Below the pieces are notes generated by a model, which ran no database searches, was not told the origin of the DNA, and saw only the letters and a program-made list of their open reading frames with translations. From contig NZ_JAAGOX010000032.1 in NCBI RefSeq assembly GCF_010500245.1, forward strand, positions 186,001 through 250,000: 64,000 nucleotides of DNA, given 5' to 3'. A program made the translations under genes and the position numbers. This document shows positions 59,577 through 64,000 of this stretch, piece after piece. The number at the start of each line of letters is the position of its first letter. Position 1 is the stretch's first letter. The DNA is from Ruegeria sp. PrR005 (lineage in GTDB: Bacteria > Pseudomonadota > Alphaproteobacteria > Rhodobacterales > Rhodobacteraceae).

Positions 59577-61055
59577 TTAATGCCAGTTGGGTCCGGCGTG
59601 ACGCTCTATGGCGCGGGCGATGCGCTCGATACCCGGCGCGATGCGGTCCGTCTGGATCGAAGAATAGCCGAGCCGGTAATAGTTCGTCGGTCTGTCCGAG
59701 CCGGAAAAGAAGGTGGTGCCCGGTTCGATATGAACGCTTTCGCCGCGCAGCGACATGGCCAGCGCGCCGCAATCCACCCCGACGGGCGCCTGCATCCACA
59801 GCGACGAGCCACCATAAACACCGCGCCCGGCAATGGTCAGACCGTTTTCCGCGATGGCGCGTTCGATCTCGCGCCGCCGTTGCAGCAGCACCGAGGACAT
59901 GCGCCGGATCTGGGTGTCGTAATGGCCGAGCGACAGGAAATAGGCGGCCGTGCGCTGGATATGTCCGGGCGGGTGGCGCAGCACCAGCGCGCGCAGCGCG
60001 CGCGCCTCGCGGATGAACGGCTCAGATCCCACCATGTAGCCCAGCCGCAGCCCCGGAAAGAGCGATTTCGAGAAGCTGCCGACATAGATCACGCGCCCGT
60101 CGCTATCGAAGGATTTCAGCGCGGGAGAGGGCGACCCCAGAAAGGCCAGTTCAAACTCGTAATCATCCTCGACGATCATCGCGTCGATTTCGCGGGCGCG
60201 TTCCAGCAGCCGGTGCCGCCGCGAAACCGGCATGGTGGCGGTGGTCGGGCTCTGATGGCTGGGCGTGGTAAAGATCACGTCGGTATCGTCGGGGATCTCC
60301 TCGGGCGGGAGACCGTCGAGATCGACCCGGATTGGAACCAGATTGCAGCGCGACTGGATCAGCAATTCGCGCAGGGCATAATAACAGGGATCCTCGATCG
60401 CGGCCTTGCGGCGCCGGTTCAGCAGCACCCGCGCCGCCAGCCAGAGCGCATTCTGGGCGCCGAGTGTGATCAGGATCTCTTCGGGCCGGGCCGAGATGCC
60501 GCGCCGGGGCAGGGTGTGGCGGGCGATGAACTCGATCAGCAGCGGATCGTCCTGGTCCACGTAATCGGCGGTGAGCGAGGCGAAATCCTTTTGCCCCAGT
60601 GCGCGCACGGCGCAAAGCCGCCAGTTGGCGTGATCGAACAGGGTCGGATCGGCCTGACCATAGATGAACGGATAACGGTAGCTGCGCCAGTCCGCCGGTT
60701 TCTGAAGCGTGTCGCCGCCGGTGAACTTGCGCGCGATGGCGCGGTTCCAATCGACGGTTTCCTGGTCGCGCAGGGGGGGCGCGTAGCTGGGCGGGATCGG
60801 GGCGTTTTCGGACACGAAATAACCCGAGCGCCCGCGGGAGGTGAGATAATCGTTGGCCAGAAGCTCGGTATAGGCCAGCGTCACCGTGATCCGGCTGACG
60901 CCAAGATGGGTGGCCAGCCGCCGCGACGAGGGCAGTTTCTCTCCCATGTGGAAGCGGCCCGACAGGATGCCCTCGGCGATCATCTGCTGGATCTGTGCCT
61001 GCAAGGTGCCCTGGGCGCCCTGCTTGAGAAAGAAGGTTTCGACGGGAATGGCCAT
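59577..61055 (-). CDS. tauR: TauR, MocR-family regulator of taurine/sulfonate metabolism
   Basis: A 492-residue MocR/GntR protein. The N-terminal winged helix (residues 12-80) contains EGILSGRFHMGEKLPSSRRLATHLGVSRITVTLAYTELLANDYL. The C-terminal aminotransferase-like domain has PLP lysine Lys330 (GSFSKSLFPGLRLGYMVG), Asp/Tyr in VEDDYEFELAFLG and IEDPCYYAL. TauR proteins sense taurine via PLP and activate transport and degradation genes. Two direct repeats TTGGACTTAT lie immediately upstream. It is first in the same-strand series tauR-xsc-pta-soeABC. Confidence 0.92.
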   Translation of the reverse strand: MAIPVETFFLKQGAQGTLQAQIQQMIAEGILSGRFHMGEKLPSSRRLATHLGVSRITVTLAYTELLANDYLTSRGRSGYFVSENAPIPPSYAPPLRDQETVDWNRAIARKFTGGDTLQKPADWRSYRYPFIYGQADPTLFDHANWRLCAVRALGQKDFASLTADYVDQDDPLLIEFIARHTLPRRGISARPEEILITLGAQNALWLAARVLLNRRRKAAIEDPCYYALRELLIQSRCNLVPIRVDLDGLPPEEIPDDTDVIFTTPSHQSPTTATMPVSRRHRLLERAREIDAMIVEDDYEFELAFLGSPSPALKSFDSDGRVIYVGSFSKSLFPGLRLGYMVGSEPFIREARALRALVLRHPPGHIQRTAAYFLSLGHYDTQIRRMSSVLLQRRREIERAIAENGLTIAGRGVYGGSSLWMQAPVGVDCGALAMSLRGESVHIEPGTTFFSGSDRPTNYYRLGYSSIQTDRIAPGIERIARAIERHAGPNWH

Positions 61056-61069
61056 GGGGTCAGCCTAGC

Positions 61070-61101
61070 TTGGACTTATGTCAGGTACAATTTGGACTTA
61101 T
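61070..61101 (-). promoter_or_regulatory. TauR-type direct repeats upstream of tauR
   Basis: TTGGACTTAT occurs at 61070-61079 and again at 61092-61101 (plus-strand reading), 22 bp apart, two helical turns, ending 15 bp upstream of the tauR start. The R. capsulatus TauR site is reported as direct repeats of CTGGACYTAA; TGGACTTA here matches that core. This suggests autoregulation and/or activation of the tauR-xsc-pta-soeABC unit. Confidence 0.75.
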
Positions 61102-61204
61102 CGCGGCATAGCAAGCATTTTCCCCTGTTGGCGTCAGGAGTGATATCGAACTGGCCTTATGCCGGTCAGGCAGAAAGGACTTGCGCGACTCAATTATTCT
61201 ATAT

Positions 61205-61220
61205 AACTAGTTTTGTAGTT
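61205..61220. promoter_or_regulatory. Inverted repeat upstream of the ArsR-type gene
   Basis: AACTA-GTTTTG-TAGTT (61205-61220) is a perfect 5-bp inverted repeat in an AT-rich patch, 17 bp upstream of the start at 61238. It may be the operator of the downstream ArsR-type repressor. Confidence 0.45.
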
Positions 61221-61237
61221 TAAATGAGGTGACGACG

Positions 61238-61555
61238 ATGTGGAAAACGGCGGCCGAGGGATTTAACGCCATGGGGTCGGAGGCGCGGTTGAAGGTGCTG
61301 CGCGTGCTGATCCGGGCCGGGCAACCGGGGCTTTCGGTGGGGGAAATTCAGGAACGGACGGGGATTCCAGCCTCGACCCTGGCGCATCATCTGAAGGCGC
61401 TGACCTCAGGCGGCGTGATCGAACAGGAGCGTATCGGGCGGACGACCATAAACCGCGCCTCGTACGAGCGTCTGGATGCGCTGGCACGTTTCATCCTGGC
61501 CGAGTGCTGTGTCGACCAGCAGGCCGGGTCGGAAAAGGAGACCGAAAATGGCTGA
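61238..61555 (+). CDS. ArsR-family (winged-helix) transcriptional regulator
   Basis: A 105-residue HTH protein. It contains ALGSEARLKVLRVLIRAGQPG-like MGSEARLKVLRVLIRA, LSVGEIQERTGIPASTLAHHLKALTSGGVIEQERIGRTTINRAS, the standard ArsR fold. The classic metal-binding ELCVCDL in the recognition helix is not present; a Cys pair is found at the C terminus (AECCVDQQ), so a different thiol/metal site is possible. Start 61238 (MWKTAAEG) has GAGG eight bases ahead; a GTG at 61229 is the alternative. It overlaps the permease gene by 8 bp, so both form one operon. Confidence 0.87.
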   Translation: MWKTAAEGFNAMGSEARLKVLRVLIRAGQPGLSVGEIQERTGIPASTLAHHLKALTSGGVIEQERIGRTTINRASYERLDALARFILAECCVDQQAGSEKETENG

Positions 61556-62579
61556 TATGGCCCATCCCACGACCCAGCCACTGCGCCGCGTCCGGGCGGC
61601 GTTGAAAACCCCTTGGGCGTTGAGCGCGGCGCTGCTTGTGGCGGTTGCGGTGCTGGATCCGCAGAACCTGAGTACCGTTTCGGTGTTTGCAGTGCGGGCT
61701 CTGGGACATACCGCGCAATACATCCTGTTTGCGGTGCTGCTCCTGGCCTATCTCAAGGCGACGGGGGCCGAGGTGCTGGTGGCGCGCGCCTTTGAGGGGC
61801 GCGAGACGCGGATGATCCTGCTGGCGGCCCTGTTCGGGGGGCTGGCACCGTTCTGTTCCTGCGAAGTGATCCCGTTTGTTGCCGGGTTGCTGGCGTTGGG
61901 GGCGCCCTTGTCGGCGGTGATGGCCTTTTGGCTGAGCTCGCCGCTGATTGACCCGCCGACGCTGTTGATCACGGCGGGCGCGCTGGGCTGGCCCTTTGCC
62001 ATTGGCAAGGCGGTGGCGGCGGTGGGGCTGGGCCTGTTCGGCGGGTTCGTGGTGCGGGCGCTGTCGCGGGGCGGTGCGCTGGCCGATCCGCTGCGGGTTT
62101 ACAAGCGGTCTGGTTGCTGCGGCTGCGGCACGCCCAAGCCGGTTGCGCCGGTGTGGCGGTTCTGGACCGAGGCGGAGCGGATCGCCGTGTTTCGCGAGGA
62201 GTTTCTGAGCAACGCGCTGTTCCTGCTGAAATGGCTGGCGCTGGCCTATGTGATCGAGGCGCTGCTGGTTCAGTACGTTCCGGCCGAGGTGATCGCCGGG
62301 CTGGTGGGCGGCGAGGGGCTGTTGCCGATCGTCATCGCGGCGCTGGTGGGCATGCCGGCCTATCTGAACTCGTATGTCGCGCCGCCGTTGCTGGCGGGGC
62401 TGACCGAACAGGGGATGACGGCGGGTGCGGCGATGGCATTCATTGTGGCAGGCGCGGTCAGTTCGGTCCCCGCGATGGCGGCTGTCTGGTCGCTGGTCAA
62501 GCCAAGGGTCTTTGCGCTGTATCTGGGGCTGGGGATCACCGGTGCGGTGATCGCCGGTGTCCTGTTCCAGATGATCTGA
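61548..62579 (+). CDS. DUF318/ArsP-like permease
   Basis: A 343-residue membrane protein with about eight hydrophobic segments. The signature FCSCEVIPF (Cys103, Cys105) in GLAPFCSCEVIPFVAGLL and VGMPAYLNSYVAPPLL in the second half are those of the DUF318 permease group, which includes ArsP (efflux of trivalent organoarsenicals) and SO_0444 (copper/zinc efflux). A cytoplasmic loop holds Cys190, Cys191, Cys193 (SGCCGCGTPK), a probable soft-metal site. Together with the ArsR protein this suggests export of organoarsenicals or a soft metal. AAGGAG precedes the ATG inside the arsR reading frame. Confidence 0.85.
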   Translation: MADMAHPTTQPLRRVRAALKTPWALSAALLVAVAVLDPQNLSTVSVFAVRALGHTAQYILFAVLLLAYLKATGAEVLVARAFEGRETRMILLAALFGGLAPFCSCEVIPFVAGLLALGAPLSAVMAFWLSSPLIDPPTLLITAGALGWPFAIGKAVAAVGLGLFGGFVVRALSRGGALADPLRVYKRSGCCGCGTPKPVAPVWRFWTEAERIAVFREEFLSNALFLLKWLALAYVIEALLVQYVPAEVIAGLVGGEGLLPIVIAALVGMPAYLNSYVAPPLLAGLTEQGMTAGAAMAFIVAGAVSSVPAMAAVWSLVKPRVFALYLGLGITGAVIAGVLFQMI

Positions 62580-62585
62580 GCCCGG

Positions 62586-62978
62586 TTACTGCCCTGCGCA
62601 ATGCTGGGGCAGTTTCAGCCGGTACCGCGCCTCGCGACTGGTGACGTAGACCCGTTTTTCGACACAGGCAGTGGTGGTGATCGCGTTGGCAATCGGCCCA
62701 TCGGTGGTAGAGATCGAGATGGCATTCCCATCGGGCAGCCGGACCGAGACCACGGCGCCCTTGTTCAGGTCACCATTGACAGCCACCGCCGACAGCACGT
62801 CGAGGGTCAGGAACGCCTCGTGCTCGTGCTCTTCCTCGCCCTTGCCGAAGAAGAACAGCGTGAGCAGGATTGCCAGGATCAGAGCCGCCGCCGCCAATAC
62901 GGCGCCGCGGGTCTGGAAGAAGGCATAGACCGATACCGCGCGGTGCGGGCCAAGCAGTTTGGACAGAATATCAAGCAT
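62586..62978 (-). CDS. Small membrane protein of unknown function
   Basis: A 130-residue protein I do not recognise. It has one hydrophobic helix (GAVLAAAALILAILLTLFFF, about residues 25-45). An acidic/His-rich patch (GEEEHEHEAF) follows, then a small beta-rich domain (VLSAVAVNGDLNKGAVVSVRLPDGNAISIS). Cys residues lie near the C terminus in TTACVEKRVYVTS and PQHCAGQ. It looks like a single-pass protein with the C-terminal domain in the periplasm or cytoplasm. It lies 48 bp downstream of trcR in the same direction and may be co-transcribed. Confidence 0.7.
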   Translation of the reverse strand: MLDILSKLLGPHRAVSVYAFFQTRGAVLAAAALILAILLTLFFFGKGEEEHEHEAFLTLDVLSAVAVNGDLNKGAVVSVRLPDGNAISISTTDGPIANAITTTACVEKRVYVTSREARYRLKLPQHCAGQ

Positions 62979-63026
62979 GGGATCTTACAAGCGAGAACCC
63001 CGGCCAGTGGGCCGGGGCATATCGGG

Positions 63027-63803
63027 TCAGTAGCGCGGATCGTCGTCTTCTTCTTCGTCGTGATCGCCGCCCTTGGGCAGGTTGAAGAAGCTGTCGGCAT
63101 CCACGATGGGGCCGTGATCGTCATCGTCGTCATCGCTGGTGTCGATCGGCTCGGAGAGCGAGAAGTTCTCCAGCCCTTCGATGGCGGTGGGGATGCGGGG
63201 CGAGGTTTCCATGCCCAGCGACTGTTCGGTCGAAACCAGCTTGCGGCGCTCGTCGTCGCTCATCACGCCGCCTTCGGCGGCCTTCTTGGCGGCGGCCTTT
63301 TGTACCACCGAGTCCAGTTCGGACTGGCGGCAAAGCCCCAGGGCAACCGGGTCGATGGGCTGCATGTTGGAGATGTTCCAGTGGGTCCGCTCGCGGATCG
63401 ACTGGATCGTCGGCTTGGTGGTGCCGACCAGCTTTGCGATCTGGCCGTCGGAAAGCTCCGGGTGGAACTTGACCAGCCACAGGATCGCGTTCGGGCGGTC
63501 CTGACGCTTGGACAGCGGGGTGTAGCGCGGGCCGCGGCGCTTTTCTTCGCCCGAGGCGGCAGGGTTGAACTTGAGCTTGAGCTTGTGCAGCGGGTTGTTC
63601 TGCGCCTTGTCGATCTCTTCCTGGGTCAGCTGGTTGTTGGCGATCGGGTCAAAGCCCTTGACGCCGACAGCCACGTCGCCATCGGCGATGCCCTGGATCT
63701 CCAGCTCGTGCATGCCGACGAAATCGGCGATCTGCTTGAAGCTGATCGTCGTGTTGTCAACCAGCCAGACGGCGGTCGCCTTGGCCATCAAAGGTTTTGC
63801 CAT
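63027..63803 (-). CDS. trcR: Cell cycle transcriptional regulator TrcR (DUF1013)
   Basis: A 258-residue protein. MAKPLMAKATAVWLVDNTTISFKQIADFVGMHELEIQGIADG is the N terminus, followed by NPLHKLKLKFNP, RRGPRYTPLSKRQDRPNAILWLVKFHPELSDGQIAKLVGTTKPTIQSIRERTHWN with an HTH-like element (about residues 115-140). This is the DUF1013 family, named TrcR, of alphaproteobacteria, linked to cell-cycle control in Rhodobacterales/Caulobacter. The tail (about residues 220-258) is extremely acidic, with DDDDDDHG and DEEEDDDPRY. A strong AAGGAG precedes the start. It binds DNA or RNA polymerase in the cytoplasm; the target genes are unknown here. Confidence 0.88.
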   Translation of the reverse strand: MAKPLMAKATAVWLVDNTTISFKQIADFVGMHELEIQGIADGDVAVGVKGFDPIANNQLTQEEIDKAQNNPLHKLKLKFNPAASGEEKRRGPRYTPLSKRQDRPNAILWLVKFHPELSDGQIAKLVGTTKPTIQSIRERTHWNISNMQPIDPVALGLCRQSELDSVVQKAAAKKAAEGGVMSDDERRKLVSTEQSLGMETSPRIPTAIEGLENFSLSEPIDTSDDDDDDHGPIVDADSFFNLPKGGDHDEEEDDDPRY

Positions 63804-63931
63804 GGCTTGTCTCCTTGCGAATACATCTCTCCCGTCGCCGGAATTCGGCTGCCCCGGGGTCTTGGGGCGGTTTCCGTTGTCGGGGAACTCCGGCTGTATA
63901 TAGTCGGGCCGGGCAGATAAGGAAAGAGCGA

Positions 63932-64000
63932 ATGCGCTGGTTGATTCTGTGGGTTCTGAGCGCTGTTTCGGTGTTGGCCGATGGCGAGAAAGCGGGCCAG
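63932..64000 (+). CDS. Start of an exported protein, probably RNase T2 family
   Basis: The first 23 codons of a gene that continues beyond the window. MRWLILWVLSAVSVLADGEK is a Sec signal peptide with cleavage near LAD. Rhodobacteral RNase T2 proteins often begin with A-D-G-E-K-A-G after the signal, and the sequence here stops at GEKAGQ. AAGGAAAGAG precedes the ATG. It diverges from trcR across 128 bp. The product is inferred only from these few residues. Confidence 0.4.
   Translation, partial: MRWLILWVLSAVSVLADGEKAGQ

Noticed and set aside
57651-61223. 1190-residue plus-strand open frame across xsc and tauR
   Set aside because: It is exactly antisense to tauR, xsc and the start of pta, all with clear family motifs. 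Its Gly/Arg/His/Asp-rich composition is what the complement of high-GC coding DNA yields, and no domain is recognisable.
1-64000. CRISPR arrays, insertion sequences, prophage genes, integrases, tRNA/rRNA genes
   Set aside because: No regularly spaced repeats, transposase or integrase motifs, terminal inverted repeats or tRNA cloverleaf were seen in the gene spacers.

Overview
The window is a 64-kb, GC-rich chromosomal stretch from an alphaproteobacterium of the marine Roseobacter group (Rhodobacteraceae). Gene order tauR-xsc-pta-soeABC, the alphaproteobacterial regulator TrcR (DUF1013), several TRAP/ABC uptake systems and the codon bias all fit a Ruegeria/Silicibacter-type organism; this is inferred from gene content and memory of family context, not from a search. 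I see no rRNA, tRNA, CRISPR array, insertion sequence or prophage. About 62 protein genes are densely packed, many joined by ATGA/GTGA overlaps.

Layout. (1) 1-14376 is a catabolic and transport region: an IclR regulator with a quinone-reductase-like enzyme and a CoA-transferase (minus) diverges from a dctPQM TRAP transporter. An M81 (MlrC-like) peptidase, a complete dipeptide-type ABC transporter with its two ATPases fused, and two M20 amidohydrolases follow. (2) 14446-16142 is amt-glnK (minus). (3) 16396-26025 holds a class A penicillin-binding protein, the mlaA-mlaC lipid-trafficking pair (minus), an orphan type I secretion ABC/adaptor pair, and ridA-ugpQ-GNAT-phhB. (4) 26022-41509 is a mosaic of small housekeeping and stress units. 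It includes a MerR regulator with a divergent MFS pump, a peroxiredoxin with a divergent ferredoxin reductase, rsmD, a HAD phosphatase and a nitrilase/creatinase-fold pair. It also holds map, sfsA, an SDR with a divergent TetR, a cinA-like/GNAT/AhpD-like/OmpA-like run, an alpha/beta hydrolase with a divergent TetR, and a YpfJ-like zinc protease. (5) 41596-42334 is a cobalamin riboswitch controlling one small Cys-rich protein. (6) 42327-51973 holds a dual-specificity phosphatase, an anchored RTX-like protein, dnaX, a split mnmC (MnmC2-like oxidase divergent from MnmD), a DMT exporter, a lytic transglycosylase and dapA. (7) 52066-61055 is the tauR-xsc-pta-soeABC sulfonate module (minus). (8) 61238-64000 holds an ArsR-type regulator with a DUF318/ArsP-like permease, a small membrane protein, trcR and the first codons of a probable RNase T2.

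The clearest functional unit is the sulfonate module. Xsc converts sulfoacetaldehyde plus phosphate to acetyl phosphate and sulfite, Pta makes acetyl-CoA, and SoeABC oxidises the toxic sulfite to sulfate in the cytoplasm while feeding electrons to the quinone pool. Two direct repeats TTGGACTTAT, 22 bp apart, lie just upstream of tauR and match the known TauR site type. The most interesting regulatory find is the B12 riboswitch. A 10-bp helix that would hide the Shine-Dalgarno sequence of the downstream orphan gene can be read directly from the sequence.
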